A stretch of DNA of 64,000 bases. Source: an uncultured Prevotella sp. GTDB lineage: Bacteria; Bacteroidota; Bacteroidia; Bacteroidales; Bacteroidaceae. The translations under genes were made by a program, and so were the position numbers. The stretch's first letter is position 1; each line of letters opens with the position of its first letter. Of the stretch, positions 32,476-43,076 are shown piece after piece. Under the pieces are notes generated by a model. The model saw only the letters and a program-made list of their open reading frames with translations, was not told where the DNA came from and ran no database searches. Where the stretch lies: contig CALUFN010000081.1 of assembly GCA_944319945.1 (NCBI GenBank), positions 1 through 64,000 on the forward strand, given 5' to 3'.

Positions 32476-35055
32476 ATGAAAAGATATTTTTTCATTTTAC
32501 AATTATTGTTGTTGGGTGTTTTATCTTTAAATGCTCAAGATTTTGTTGTCAACGTACCAACGCAAGTGGCTGTTGGCGAGAATTTCAGGCTTTCTTATAC
32601 GGTAAGTACGCAAAACGCAAAAAATTTCAGGATAGGAAACATACCGGAAGGATTGGAAGTGATAACAGGCCCTTATACGTCGTCGCAATCCAGCTTCCAA
32701 ATGGTAAATGGGCATACGAGCAGTACATCGTCAAGGACTTATACATTTATCTTATGTGCTTCTAAAAATGGGGCATATACCATCCCGTCGGCACATATAG
32801 TTGCAAATGGGAAACATTTAACTTCAAAATCCGTGACTCTAAAGGTTTCGGGAACCGCACAAGATAATAACGGGGCGCCACGCATGCATGACGATTCAGA
32901 TGCTCAGCCGCGTTTACGTGATGCCAGTTCGCCAATTAGCGGGAGCGACTTGTTTATTAAAGTCAGCGCCAATAAGCGTCGTGTGCATGAGCAGGAGCCG
33001 GTGTTGCTGACTTATAAAGTTTATACTCTTGTCGATTTGGCTGCGCTTCAGGGTAAAATGCCGGATCTGACCGGATTCCATACGCAGGAAATATCACTCC
33101 CGCAACAGAAGTCTTACCATATAGAGCGGGTTAACGGGCGGCCGTACCGTTGCGTTACATGGAGCCAGTATGTCATGTATCCGCAAATGACGGGCAAATT
33201 GGAAATACCGAGTATTACATTTACCGGCACCGTAATACAACAGAATCGCAACGTTGATCCGTTTGAGGCTTTCTTGAACGGAGGCTCAGGCTATATTGAA
33301 GTTAAACGGGCGATAAAAGCACCTGGAATGACGATCCGGGTAGATCCGTTGCCAACCCGTCCCGCAAATTTCTCAGGAGGAGTAGGTAAGTTTAATATAA
33401 GTGCCCAATTAAATAAAAAAGAAGTAAAAGCCAACGAGCCGATAACGATACGCGTTGTGGTCAGCGGAGCAGGTAACCTGAAGCTAATCAAGCAGCCGAT
33501 AGTCAACTTCCCTAAGGATATTGATAAGTATGACGCGAAGGTTACGGACAAGACTAAGCTCACGCAAAACGGGGTGGAAGGCAACATGATATACGATTTT
33601 ATTGCCGTACCGAGAAATCAGGGTGATTATGTAATACCTGCAATAGAGTTCGTATATTATGACATTGACGCCAATGCTTATAAGACAATTAAGACTCAGG
33701 AATTTAAACTTAATGTTGCCAAAGGTGACGGGAACTTAAATTCTGCCGTTGATTACAGCGACTTGAAGGATAAGGACATCCATCCGATAAAAGAAGGCGA
33801 ATCAGCTTCACAGAATATCAATGACATATTTTACGGTTCGATCGCATATTGGGCACTTTTGTCCGTGTTGTTTGTCGTCTTTATAAGCGTGCTTATTGTC
33901 TTCCGAAAGCGTGCCTTTGACAACGCAAACGTTACCCAATTGAAGATCAAGAAGGCCAATCGTGTTGCGACGAAGCGGCTTAGGTACGCAAGTACGCTTA
34001 TGTTGAAGAACGACCATGATAAATTCTATGACGAAGTGTTAAAGACATTGTGGGGATACGTGGGCGACAAGTTGAATATGCCTGTAGAAGAGTTGGCAAA
34101 GGATAATATTGCTGATAAGTTGTCAAAAAGGAATGTCGACGAGGATACCGTCGCCATGTTTATCAAAGCGGTTGACGAATGCGAGTATAACCGTTATGCG
34201 CCGGGAGATACGAAAGGTAATATGAATCAGACATTTGAGGCTGCTATGACAGCAATAATCAGAATCGAAAACGTTTTGAACGGAGTGAAGAAGAACAATC
34301 TTTTCGGTGCGCTGCGTTTTTTCATACTATTGCTTTTTGCGGCGGTTGTTGCAGTACCTGTTAGTGCGATTACAAAAAAGAATGCGGATGACGAGTATAA
34401 AAAAGGCAATTATCAGCAAGCAATTAAGGATTATGAAGAATTGCTGAAAAAAGGTCCCAGCGCGGAATTGTATTATAATTTAGGAAACGCTTATTACCGC
34501 ACGGACAACATAACGAAGGCCGTCTTGAGTTATGAGCGAGCGTTGTTACTCTCTCCGGGTGACGAAGATATCCGCTTTAACCTGCAAATGGCCCGTTCAA
34601 AGACAATAGATAAGATAACGCCGCGGTCGGAGATGTTTTTTGTTACATGGTATAAGTCGTTGGTCAATTTTACGGGAGTTGACGGCTGGGCTCGCTGCGC
34701 GATTTTCAGTATGGCGGCAGCATTGTTGCTTGTATTATGCTATTTGTTTTGTAAGAGAATGTTGTTCCGTAAGATCGGATTTTACGGTGCCGCACTGTTT
34801 ATTGTCTTATTCGTTTTAAGTAACATTTTCGCTTACGAGCAGAAGCGTATCTTGACTCAGCGTAAGGGAGCGATAGTTGTGTCGTCTTCTGCGGCGTTGA
34901 AAAAGACTCCGGTTGCAAACAGTGAAGACGCGGTTATATTACATGAAGGCAGTAAGGTGGAAATTATAGACGACACAATGGATGATTGGAAGCAAGTGGA
35001 ACTTGAAGACGGGCGTGAAGGATGGATGTCGGCATCTCATTTAGAGCGCATCTGA
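32476..35055 (+). CDS. BatD-BatE fusion protein
   Basis: An 859-residue protein joining two Bat proteins in one reading frame. BatD part: signal peptide (MKRYFFILQLLLLGVLSLNAQ), Ig-like BatD domains (about 22-450, e.g. FVVNVPTQVAVGENFRLSY, ITIRVVVSGAGNLKLIKQP), a membrane segment (about 456-478) and a cytoplasmic helical region. BatE part from about residue 615: a hydrophobic segment that looks like the old BatE signal (FILLLFAAVVAVPVSA), TPR repeats (635-705), two membrane segments (738-758, 768-787) and a C-terminal SH3-like domain (793-859, ending in GREGWMSASHLERI). No stop or frameshift lies at the junction. The name batD or batE alone would be misleading. Confidence 0.88.
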   Translation: MKRYFFILQLLLLGVLSLNAQDFVVNVPTQVAVGENFRLSYTVSTQNAKNFRIGNIPEGLEVITGPYTSSQSSFQMVNGHTSSTSSRTYTFILCASKNGAYTIPSAHIVANGKHLTSKSVTLKVSGTAQDNNGAPRMHDDSDAQPRLRDASSPISGSDLFIKVSANKRRVHEQEPVLLTYKVYTLVDLAALQGKMPDLTGFHTQEISLPQQKSYHIERVNGRPYRCVTWSQYVMYPQMTGKLEIPSITFTGTVIQQNRNVDPFEAFLNGGSGYIEVKRAIKAPGMTIRVDPLPTRPANFSGGVGKFNISAQLNKKEVKANEPITIRVVVSGAGNLKLIKQPIVNFPKDIDKYDAKVTDKTKLTQNGVEGNMIYDFIAVPRNQGDYVIPAIEFVYYDIDANAYKTIKTQEFKLNVAKGDGNLNSAVDYSDLKDKDIHPIKEGESASQNINDIFYGSIAYWALLSVLFVVFISVLIVFRKRAFDNANVTQLKIKKANRVATKRLRYASTLMLKNDHDKFYDEVLKTLWGYVGDKLNMPVEELAKDNIADKLSKRNVDEDTVAMFIKAVDECEYNRYAPGDTKGNMNQTFEAAMTAIIRIENVLNGVKKNNLFGALRFFILLLFAAVVAVPVSAITKKNADDEYKKGNYQQAIKDYEELLKKGPSAELYYNLGNAYYRTDNITKAVLSYERALLLSPGDEDIRFNLQMARSKTIDKITPRSEMFFVTWYKSLVNFTGVDGWARCAIFSMAAALLLVLCYLFCKRMLFRKIGFYGAALFIVLFVLSNIFAYEQKRILTQRKGAIVVSSSAALKKTPVANSEDAVILHEGSKVEIIDDTMDDWKQVELEDGREGWMSASHLERI

Positions 35056-35069
35056 TTAAAATGAATTAA

Positions 35070-35756
35070 ATGCAGACATTGCTTGACATAGATCGTGAAC
35101 TTCTCTCATTCTTTAATGGGAGTGATTCCGTATTTTTAGACAATCTTGTTGTTATCTTGACATCGGGGTTGACGTGGATTCCTTTGTATCTTTCATTATT
35201 GTATATTGTTATCAAGAATAATGAAACGATGAGGCAGATAATGCTTGTGGTCGGATGCGTCATACTTTGTATTATAATTTCAGACGGTGTAGCGGATTTT
35301 ATCGTGAAACCTCTTGTGGGGCGCTTCAGGCCTTCAAACGATCCTTATGTCAAATACACTTTGGATATAGTTAAAGATCTCAGGGGGACCCAATACGGTT
35401 TCTTTTCAGCCCACGCCTCCAATACCTTCTGCATTGCAATGTTCTTTTCGCTGCTTGTGCGTAAGAGGTCTTTCGTCATAGCTATGTGCACATGGTCGTT
35501 AGTTAACTGTTGGACTAGGATGTATTTAGGGCTTCATTATCCCGGCGACATCCTTTTCGGCTTGTTATGGGGCGGTTTGACCGGAGCTTTTGTTTATTAT
35601 GTCTATATAAAGTCTTATTTGCGTATGTATCCGAATTTCAACTATATTTCTTCTCAATATACGTCAACCGGATACACGCGTATTGACATGGATGTTGTCT
35701 TGTTGGTAATGGTATTGACACTTTTGTTTGCCATAATCAAAGCTCTTATTCCTTAA
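35070..35756 (+). CDS. PAP2 family membrane phosphatase
   Basis: A 228-residue integral membrane phosphatase of the PAP2/acid phosphatase superfamily. The three motifs are present: KPLVGRFRP (motif 1), FFSAHASNTF (motif 2, with the catalytic His) and TRMYLGLHYPGD (motif 3). About six hydrophobic segments. Likely substrates are undecaprenyl pyrophosphate or phosphatidic/lipid phosphates at the periplasmic face; which one cannot be read. It begins 14 bases after the BatD-BatE gene and 13 bases before queA, so it may share their transcript. Confidence 0.9.
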   Translation: MQTLLDIDRELLSFFNGSDSVFLDNLVVILTSGLTWIPLYLSLLYIVIKNNETMRQIMLVVGCVILCIIISDGVADFIVKPLVGRFRPSNDPYVKYTLDIVKDLRGTQYGFFSAHASNTFCIAMFFSLLVRKRSFVIAMCTWSLVNCWTRMYLGLHYPGDILFGLLWGGLTGAFVYYVYIKSYLRMYPNFNYISSQYTSTGYTRIDMDVVLLVMVLTLLFAIIKALIP

Positions 35757-35769
35757 TTATTCGTTTGTT

Positions 35770-36984
35770 ATGGATACAAAACATATACGTATAAAAGATT
35801 TTAATTATGAACTTCCTGATGACAGAATCGCGAAGTTTCCTGTAACGCAGCGCGACCATAGTAAACTCTTGGTTTATAATCATGGAAACGTCTCTGAAAA
35901 CATGTTTTATAATATTGCCGATTATTTACCAAAAGGCTCGTTAATGGTATTTAACAACACGCGTGTGATTCAAGCCCGTATTCATTTCAGGAAGAGCACT
36001 GGAGCCTTGATGGAGGTGTTTCTGCTTGAACCGGCCAAACCTACTGATTACGAACTTATGTTTCAGGCAAGGGGAGCATGTTCGTGGTTGTGCATGATTG
36101 GAAATCTGAAGAAATGGAAAGAAGGCCCATTGAACCGTGTGATTAATATAAAAGGGCGTGATGTCACATTGGCGGCAATACGCCGTCATGAGCAGGGGAC
36201 AAGCCATTGGGTGGATTTCTCTTGGGACGACGAGAGTGTGACGTTTGCAGACATCCTCGAATCTGTAGGAGAGTTGCCGATTCCTCCTTATCTTAATAGG
36301 GAAATGCAGGAGAGTGATAAGGTGACGTATCAGACCGTGTATTCAAAAATTAAAGGTAGCGTGGCTGCTCCTACCGCAGGTCTGCACTTTACGGATGAAG
36401 TCCTTCGTTCCATCGATGAACACGGAATCGAACGAGAGGAACTGACCTTACATGTCGGAGCCGGAACGTTTAAGCCCGTAAAGAGTGATGAAATATCAGG
36501 GCATGATATGCATACGGAGTATATCTGCGTTCAGCGTAAGACTCTTCTTAAGCTGATAGAGCACGATGCTTGCGCCATAGCCGTCGGTACGACAAGCGTG
36601 CGGACGCTTGAGAGTTTGTATTACATCGGAGTAAGGCTGGCCGATAATCCCGACGCTACCGAAGAGCAACTCCATATAGACCAGTGGGAGCCATACGATA
36701 CGAAGCCTGGTCTCGCACCGGTCGATGCCATACGCAATATTGTAGATTACTTGGATCGTAACGGCTTAAGTTCGCTGCATGGCAGCACTCAGATTATCAT
36801 TGCCCCGGGGTATGATTATAAGATAGTAAAGATGCTCGTGACCAATTTTCATCAGCCTCAAAGCACTTTACTGCTGCTTGTCAGTGCGTTTGTAAATGGT
36901 GATTGGAGAAAGATTTATGAATATGCCTTAAGCCATGATTTCCGCTTTTTGAGCTATGGTGACAGTTCGTTGCTGATACCGTAA
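35770..36984 (+). CDS. queA: S-adenosylmethionine:tRNA ribosyltransferase-isomerase
   Basis: A 404-residue cytoplasmic enzyme of queuosine synthesis that moves the ribosyl group of SAM to 7-aminomethyl-7-deazaguanine in tRNA. Family blocks are FNYELPDDRIAKFPVTQRDHSKLLVY, VFNNTRVIQARI, GELPIPPYLNR, YQTVYSKIKGSVAAPTAGLHFT, LTLHVGAGTFKPV, HDMHTEYI, AVGTTSVRTLES and TNFHQPQSTLLLLVSAF. Somewhat longer than the E. coli enzyme (356), as usual in Bacteroidetes. Confidence 0.96.
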   Translation: MDTKHIRIKDFNYELPDDRIAKFPVTQRDHSKLLVYNHGNVSENMFYNIADYLPKGSLMVFNNTRVIQARIHFRKSTGALMEVFLLEPAKPTDYELMFQARGACSWLCMIGNLKKWKEGPLNRVINIKGRDVTLAAIRRHEQGTSHWVDFSWDDESVTFADILESVGELPIPPYLNREMQESDKVTYQTVYSKIKGSVAAPTAGLHFTDEVLRSIDEHGIEREELTLHVGAGTFKPVKSDEISGHDMHTEYICVQRKTLLKLIEHDACAIAVGTTSVRTLESLYYIGVRLADNPDATEEQLHIDQWEPYDTKPGLAPVDAIRNIVDYLDRNGLSSLHGSTQIIIAPGYDYKIVKMLVTNFHQPQSTLLLLVSAFVNGDWRKIYEYALSHDFRFLSYGDSSLLIP

Positions 36985-37053
36985 GACTTAATGCAAGATA
37001 TTTGGTGTTGTTTAGAAGGCTTGCCTTGTTTAAAATATTTAAAGATAAGAATT

Positions 37054-38112
37054 ATGAAGATAGGAGATAAAGTAAGATTCCTAAGTGAAACTGGCGGCGG
37101 AATCGTTGCCGGGTTTCAGGGAAAGAACATAGTCTTGGTAGAGGACGAAGACGGTTTCCAGATACCTGTAAGAGTCAACGACGTCGTTGTCATAGATACT
37201 GACGATTACGACGTTAAGCCTGTTGCTCCGGCGGCTAAGACGAAGAATATTGATGAAGATTACGATCCAGCCGACCGTCCGATAACGTTTCATGCCGAAC
37301 CTGAAGAGAGGAAGGGAGGCGATGTCTTGTCTGTTTATCTTGCTTTCGTTCCGATCAACAGCAAGGAAATATCAAGCGCAAAGTTTGAGACCTACCTCGT
37401 AAATGACAGTAATTATTATGTTTATTATACTTATATGTCAGCCGAGGGGACAAGTTGGCGGTTGCGTTCTATCGGCGAGATAGAGCCTAATACTAAGCTC
37501 TTTATCGAAGAGTTTGATCACGACTTGCTGAATGAATTGGAGCGTGTCACAGTACAACTGATATCTTATAAGCGCGATAAGAACTTCCTTATCAAACCGG
37601 CAGTAGACGCGCAGATACGTATTGACGCGGTGAAGTTCTATAAGTTGCATACTTTCCAAGAAAATGACTTCTTTGAGCAGCCTGCGCTAATATATACTGT
37701 AATTGAAAACGATACTCCTGTTCGTCCTTTAGTCATAGACGCGAAGAAACTGAAGCAGGAAATGGCGCGCAAGGCTTCGGTTGACGTTAAAAGGCCTGTA
37801 GTGCAGCAAGCTAGGAAGCGAGGTAAAGACGAGCCGGTAGTGGTGGATCTGCACGCCGATGAGTTGTTGGATACTACGGCCGGCATGTCGGCTTCCGACA
37901 TTCTTAATCATCAGTTGGAAGTGTTCCGTAAGACGATGGAGCAGTATAAGGGAAAGCAAGGCGTAAAGATAATATTCATACACGGGAAGGGCGAAGGCGT
38001 TTTGCGTCACGCAATAGTACACGAGTTGAACTATCGTTATAAGAATTGTCCTTATCAGGATGCTTCATTCCAAGAATACGGCTATGGAGCCACTCAGGTT
38101 ACGATAAAGTGA
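37054..38112 (+). CDS. Smr domain protein (DUF2027)
   Basis: A 352-residue protein. The start MKIGDKVRFLSETGGGIV is chosen over an open frame beginning 63 bases earlier that has no family character. The N-terminal SH3-like domain is followed by the DUF2027 region (about 100-260) and a C-terminal Smr domain (about 275-352) with VDLHADELLDTTAGMSASDIL and IFIHGKGEGVLRHAI. Smr domains bind or nick branched DNA or RNA, as in MutS2; here there is no MutS part. This DUF2027-Smr form is common in Bacteroidetes; its role is not established. Confidence 0.87.
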   Translation: MKIGDKVRFLSETGGGIVAGFQGKNIVLVEDEDGFQIPVRVNDVVVIDTDDYDVKPVAPAAKTKNIDEDYDPADRPITFHAEPEERKGGDVLSVYLAFVPINSKEISSAKFETYLVNDSNYYVYYTYMSAEGTSWRLRSIGEIEPNTKLFIEEFDHDLLNELERVTVQLISYKRDKNFLIKPAVDAQIRIDAVKFYKLHTFQENDFFEQPALIYTVIENDTPVRPLVIDAKKLKQEMARKASVDVKRPVVQQARKRGKDEPVVVDLHADELLDTTAGMSASDILNHQLEVFRKTMEQYKGKQGVKIIFIHGKGEGVLRHAIVHELNYRYKNCPYQDASFQEYGYGATQVTIK

Positions 38113-38147
38113 GTAGGTGGTTACACGAATTATAAAACGACAGGAAA

Positions 38148-40094
38148 ATGCAAAACGGTTTTATGAAAGTCGCAGCAGCTATTCCTTCCGTTAAGGTAGC
38201 TGATTGTGAGTATAACATACAACAGATTGAAAGTATAATCGCTAAGGCTGAAGGCCGGGGTGTTGAGGTTATTGTTTTCCCCGAACTTTGCATCACCGGT
38301 TATACGTGTCAGGATTTGTTCCGCCAGTCCCTTTTGTTGGAAAAGGCTGAGACTGCAGTCTTGATGTTGCTTGATTTCTCAAGGAATTTAGACATTATCA
38401 GTATTGTCGGATTGCCTGTTGTCGTTGGAGACGTGCTTCTTAATTGTGCCGCCGTCATACAGAAGGGCGATCTGCTGGGACTCATCCCGAAAACATACTT
38501 GCCCAATTACAGCGAGTTTTACGAGAAGCGTTGGTTCGCCTCGTCACAAGACCTGCAACCTACGGAAATAAGATTTGCCGGCAATAAGATTTTAGTCACA
38601 CCACAGCCAACGTTGTTCCGTACATGCGACGGAGTGATGTTCGGCGTTGAGATATGCGAAGACGTTTGGGCACCTGCGCCTCCGAGTAATAATCTTGCTC
38701 TTTCAGGTGCCGATGTCATATTCAACCTTTCTGCAAGCGACGAGCTTATTGGCAAACATAAATATCTGACCGCTCTTTTGTCACAACAGAGTGCCCGTAC
38801 CATATCCGGGTATGTATATAGCGGTTGCGGTTTCGGCGAAAGCTCGCAAGACATGGTGTATGCCGGTAATGCCTTGATTTATGAAAACGGACAATTATTG
38901 GCACAAGGCCGCCGTTTCAGTTTTGAGCCTCAGGTCGTTATGTCGCAAATCGACATAGAGAAACTAAAAAGCGAACGCCGTACCAACAGTACTTACATCA
39001 ATGCGCAGCGTGGGCATGACGCACGGATCGTGAACGCCCATACAACGGTCACTCAACGTGACTTCGAGCTCATCCGCGACGTTGATCCGCATCCGTTTAT
39101 CCCTAAGTCTGAAGATATGGAGGCGAGTTGTGACGAGATATTTTCCATACAGGTGGCCGGACTTGCCAAACGCCTTGTACATACCGGTTGTAAGACGGTT
39201 GTCGTTGGTATAAGCGGTGGACTTGACAGCACGCTTGCATTGCTTGTTTGTGTCAAGGCTTTTGATAAGTTGGGCTGGAGTAGAAAAGGGGTTGTCGGGG
39301 TCACAATGCCGGGATTCGGCACTACCGACCGCACACATACAAATGCGGTCAACTTGATGAAGAGCCTTGGGGTGACTATCCGTGAGATAAACATATCGGC
39401 GTCTGTACGGCAACATTTCAATGACATTGGGCAAGACGAGGCCGTGCACGACGTGACATATGAGAACAGTCAGGCTCGCGAGCGCACTCAGATACTGATG
39501 GACCTGAGCAACAAGTTGGGCGGACTTGTCATCGGTACCGGCGACTTGTCCGAGTTGGCGTTGGGATGGGCTACGTATAATGGAGACCACATGAGTATGT
39601 ACGGTGTAAACGCAGGCATTCCTAAGACGCTAATAAGATATCTTGTACGCTTCGTTGCCGGCGACGTTGACGATGATTCGCGGGCAACGCTTCTTGACAT
39701 CATTGATACTCCGGTTAGTCCTGAACTTATTCCGGCTGATGAAGATGGCAGTATAAGCCAAAAGACGGAAGAGCTTGTGGGCCCGTATGAGCTACATGAT
39801 TTCTTCCTTTACAACATTCTGCGTTTTGGTTTTACTCCGTCAAAGGTTTTCATGCTTGCCCGTAAGGCTTTCGACGGCAACCATGACGGTGCTCCTTTTT
39901 ATGATGACGATACTATAAAGAAATGGTTGACGACGTTTGTACGCCGTTTTTTCAACCAACAGTTTAAGCGCTCGTGCCTGCCAGACGGTCCTAAGGTTGG
40001 TAGTGTCAGTCTTAGTCCGCGCGGTGATTGGCGCATGCCGAGCGATGCCTCTGCGTCTCTTTGGCTGAAAGAGTGCGGATATTTAAATGAATAA
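38148..40094 (+). CDS. nadE: Glutamine-dependent NAD+ synthetase
   Basis: A 648-residue two-domain enzyme making NAD from nicotinate adenine dinucleotide with glutamine as nitrogen donor. The N-terminal nitrilase-fold glutaminase (1-290) has its Glu-Lys-Cys triad in VIVFPELCITGY, LIPKTYLPNYSEFYEKR and FGVEICEDVWAP. The C-terminal synthetase (about 330-640) has the pyrophosphate loop VGISGGLDSTLAL (about 351-363) and GTGDLSELALGWATYNGDHMS. It completes the pathway of nadC at 2.6 kb. The start is 38148 or the ATG 15 bases further in. Confidence 0.96.
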   Translation: MQNGFMKVAAAIPSVKVADCEYNIQQIESIIAKAEGRGVEVIVFPELCITGYTCQDLFRQSLLLEKAETAVLMLLDFSRNLDIISIVGLPVVVGDVLLNCAAVIQKGDLLGLIPKTYLPNYSEFYEKRWFASSQDLQPTEIRFAGNKILVTPQPTLFRTCDGVMFGVEICEDVWAPAPPSNNLALSGADVIFNLSASDELIGKHKYLTALLSQQSARTISGYVYSGCGFGESSQDMVYAGNALIYENGQLLAQGRRFSFEPQVVMSQIDIEKLKSERRTNSTYINAQRGHDARIVNAHTTVTQRDFELIRDVDPHPFIPKSEDMEASCDEIFSIQVAGLAKRLVHTGCKTVVVGISGGLDSTLALLVCVKAFDKLGWSRKGVVGVTMPGFGTTDRTHTNAVNLMKSLGVTIREINISASVRQHFNDIGQDEAVHDVTYENSQARERTQILMDLSNKLGGLVIGTGDLSELALGWATYNGDHMSMYGVNAGIPKTLIRYLVRFVAGDVDDDSRATLLDIIDTPVSPELIPADEDGSISQKTEELVGPYELHDFFLYNILRFGFTPSKVFMLARKAFDGNHDGAPFYDDDTIKKWLTTFVRRFFNQQFKRSCLPDGPKVGSVSLSPRGDWRMPSDASASLWLKECGYLNE

Positions 40095-40102
40095 GCAGAT
40101 AC

Positions 40103-40150
40103 GTTCATCCGGAATGAACCGAGCCGGGGCTTCGGTCATTCTGGATGAAC
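40103..40150. terminator. Bidirectional terminator hairpin
   Basis: GTTCATCCGGAATGAACCGA pairs with TCGGTCATTCTGGATGAAC with one bulge and one G-T type pair, between the convergent ends of nadE and uvrA. Confidence 0.7.
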
Positions 40151-40177
40151 TTCTTATCCTGGCGTACGCTCGTTTTC

Positions 40178-43000
40178 TTATAACATTAATTCTTTTTTCA
40201 AGAATATAGGTGTAAATCCCTTGCCGCTTACGGCCACTTCCTCAGGCGTTCCGGTCGACAACACCATGCCGCCGCCTCTTCCGCCTTCGGGGCCCATGTC
40301 AATGATGTGGTCGGCTATTTTGATTACATCGAGATTGTGCTCTATTATGATGACCGTGTTGCCGCGATCTACGAGTTTCTGCAGTACGTCCATCAGTATG
40401 CGTATGTCTTCAAAATGTAGTCCCGTCGTCGGTTCGTCAAGTATGTACATCGTTTTGCCGGTGTCACGCTTGCTGAGTTCGGTGGCGAGCTTCACCCTTT
40501 GGCTTTCGCCTCCGGATAACGTTGTTGACGGCTGGCCGAGTTTGATATAACCAAGTCCTACGTCTTGTATGGTCTTTATCTTGCGCAGAATCTCTGGTAC
40601 GTTCTCAAAAAACTCTACGGCTTGGTTAACGGTCATGTCGAGCACGTCGGCTATACTTTTGCCCTTGTATCTTACTTCCAATGTCTCGCGGTTATACCGT
40701 TTTCCGTGGCATACCTCGCAGGGCACCATTATGTCGGGCAGGAACCGCATCTCGATGGTCTTGTATCCGTTACCACCGCAAGCCTCGCATCGTCCGCCCT
40801 TTACGTTGAAAGAGAACCGTCCAGGCTTGTAACCGCGTATTTTCGCTTCCGGAAGGTTGACGAACAGTGAGCGTATGTCGCTGAATACGCCCGTATATGT
40901 GGCAGGGTTAGAGCGTGGGGTGCGTCCGAGCGGGCTTTGGTCTACGTCCACCACTTTGTCGATGTTCGATATTCCCTCGATCGAGTCGTAGGGCATAGGC
41001 TTCTTTAGTGAGCGGTAGAAGTGTTGGCTCAGTATGGGCTGCAGAGTCTCGTTGATCAGGGTGGATTTACCCGAACCGCTCACTCCCGTTACCACGATGA
41101 GCTTGCCGAGCGGAAATTCCACGTCGACGTGCTTAAGGTTGTTGCCCGAAGCTCCGCGTATTATTATGCTTTTGCCGTTGCCTTTACGCCGTATCGCAGG
41201 CACTTCTATTTTCTTTTCGCCGTTGAGGTATTGGCTTGTTATCGTGTGCCGCTTGAGCATCTCTGCCGGTGTACCTTGAAACACCACTTCGCCTCCGCGT
41301 CGTCCGGCTTTAGGGCCAATGTCTACAATGTAGTCGGCATTAAGCATCATGTCTTTGTCGTGCTCCACCACGATTACCGTGTTGCCGATGTCCCTCAGCT
41401 CCTTAAGCGACTTTATCAGCCTGTCGTTGTCGCGCTGGTGCAGACCGATGCTCGGCTCGTCGAGTATGTAAAGCACGTTGACAAGTTGCGAACCTATCTG
41501 CGTGGCCAGTCTGATACGTTGGCTCTCGCCGCCTGACAAGGTTGCCGATTGGCGGTTGAGCGAAAGATAGTCAAGTCCAACCTCGAGCATGAAATCGATG
41601 CGTGTTATTATCTCTTTAATTATCTCGTCGGCTATGCGTCGTTGCCTGTCAGTCAGATGATTTTGCGCTTCTATGAGCCATGATTTCAGTTCGGAGATGT
41701 CAAGATCGGCCACTTCCGATATGTTTTTGTCCCAAATCCGGTATGATAGTGACTCGCGGTTGAGTTTCTGCCCTTTGCATTCAGGGCATTGGCACACGGA
41801 TAGGAACTGGTCGGCCCATTTCTGTCCGCTTGCGCTGTCGTCGTTGCTTATAACGCTTTGCAGGTATTTTACAACGCCGTCAAATTCTACGAAGTAGTCG
41901 CTTGACGTATGTACGAGCTCTTTTCTGATGCGGACGTTTTCCATCGAGCCGTAGAGTATTTCGTTCATGGCTTCCTCGGGTACGTCTTTTACTGGCGTGG
42001 CAAGTTCGCATCCGTATTTTTCAAGTATCGCTTCTATCTGCCAGAATATCATCTGGTTCTTGTATTTCCCTAAGGGTGCGATGGCTCCCTGGCGTATTGA
42101 CACGGACTCATCCGGTATCACCTTTGCGAGGTCTATTTGGTTGACGTATCCTAATCCCTTGCATCGCGGGCACGCGCCTTCGGGAGAGTTGAACGAGAAT
42201 TTGTTAGGAGCGGGGTCGCCGTAAGATATGCCTGTAGTTGGGCACATCAGTCGTTTGCTGTAATATTTCGCCTCTCCTGAGTCTTTGTCCATTATCATCA
42301 GCAGGCCGTCGCCTTGCTTCATGGCCGTGGCTACGCTTTTTTTCAGTCGTTCGCCGTCCTTGTCGTCCACGCGGAACTTGTCGATTACCACCTCTATGTT
42401 GTGGTTTTTATACCGGTCGGCTTTCATGCCGCGCGATATTTCTTTTATTTCGCCGTCCACCCTTATATACAGGTATCCCTTACGCCGCATGCTTTCAAAC
42501 AGTTCACGGTAGTGCCCCTTGCGGTTGCGCACGAGCGGGGCCAGTATGTACACCGCCTTTCCCTCGTAGTGCTCATGGATCATCTTGAGAACGTCCTCCT
42601 CAGTGTATTTCACCATGGCTTCGCCCGTGGCGTAGCTGTATGCCGTGCCGGCCCGTGCGTAGAGCAGGCGCAGGTAGTCGTATATCTCGGTGGTCGTACC
42701 AACGGTAGAGCGGGGATTCCTGTTCGTGGTTTTCTGCTCAATGCTTATTACAGGGCTTAGTCCGGTTATCTTGTCTACGTCCGGACGCTCCATGCCGCCG
42801 AGAAAGTTGCGTGCGTAAGCCGAGAAGGTCTCAATGTACCGTCGTTGCCCTTCGGCGTATATCGTATCGAACGCGAGCGAAGATTTGCCCGAACCGCTCA
42901 GTCCGGTAACCACCGTCAGGCTGCCTCGCGGTATCTCGACGTCAATGTTTTTCAGATTGTGTACGCGTGCGCCCCACACGTTTATTTTTTCTTCAGACAT
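40178..43000 (-). CDS. uvrA: Excinuclease ABC subunit A
   Basis: A 940-residue damage-recognition ATPase of nucleotide excision repair. Two ABC modules are complete: Walker [15 protein letters not shown] (about 31-44) and [14 protein letters not shown] (about 640), signatures [12 protein letters not shown] and [12 protein letters not shown], and Walker [12 protein letters not shown] and [11 protein letters not shown]. Zinc-binding Cys pairs are seen in CPRCKGLGY and in [12 protein letters not shown] with [12 protein letters not shown]. Length is normal. No uvrB is nearby. Confidence 0.97.
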   Translation of the reverse strand: MSEEKINVWGARVHNLKNIDVEIPRGSLTVVTGLSGSGKSSLAFDTIYAEGQRRYIETFSAYARNFLGGMERPDVDKITGLSPVISIEQKTTNRNPRSTVGTTTEIYDYLRLLYARAGTAYSYATGEAMVKYTEEDVLKMIHEHYEGKAVYILAPLVRNRKGHYRELFESMRRKGYLYIRVDGEIKEISRGMKADRYKNHNIEVVIDKFRVDDKDGERLKKSVATAMKQGDGLLMIMDKDSGEAKYYSKRLMCPTTGISYGDPAPNKFSFNSPEGACPRCKGLGYVNQIDLAKVIPDESVSIRQGAIAPLGKYKNQMIFWQIEAILEKYGCELATPVKDVPEEAMNEILYGSMENVRIRKELVHTSSDYFVEFDGVVKYLQSVISNDDSASGQKWADQFLSVCQCPECKGQKLNRESLSYRIWDKNISEVADLDISELKSWLIEAQNHLTDRQRRIADEIIKEIITRIDFMLEVGLDYLSLNRQSATLSGGESQRIRLATQIGSQLVNVLYILDEPSIGLHQRDNDRLIKSLKELRDIGNTVIVVEHDKDMMLNADYIVDIGPKAGRRGGEVVFQGTPAEMLKRHTITSQYLNGEKKIEVPAIRRKGNGKSIIIRGASGNNLKHVDVEFPLGKLIVVTGVSGSGKSTLINETLQPILSQHFYRSLKKPMPYDSIEGISNIDKVVDVDQSPLGRTPRSNPATYTGVFSDIRSLFVNLPEAKIRGYKPGRFSFNVKGGRCEACGGNGYKTIEMRFLPDIMVPCEVCHGKRYNRETLEVRYKGKSIADVLDMTVNQAVEFFENVPEILRKIKTIQDVGLGYIKLGQPSTTLSGGESQRVKLATELSKRDTGKTMYILDEPTTGLHFEDIRILMDVLQKLVDRGNTVIIIEHNLDVIKIADHIIDMGPEGGRGGGMVLSTGTPEEVAVSGKGFTPIFLKKELML

Positions 43001-43076
43001 ATTTTTTAGGAGTTAAAGGAGTAGGGGAGTTAACTATTTTTGATACCCCTCATTTTTACTTGTTAATTTTTCACCG

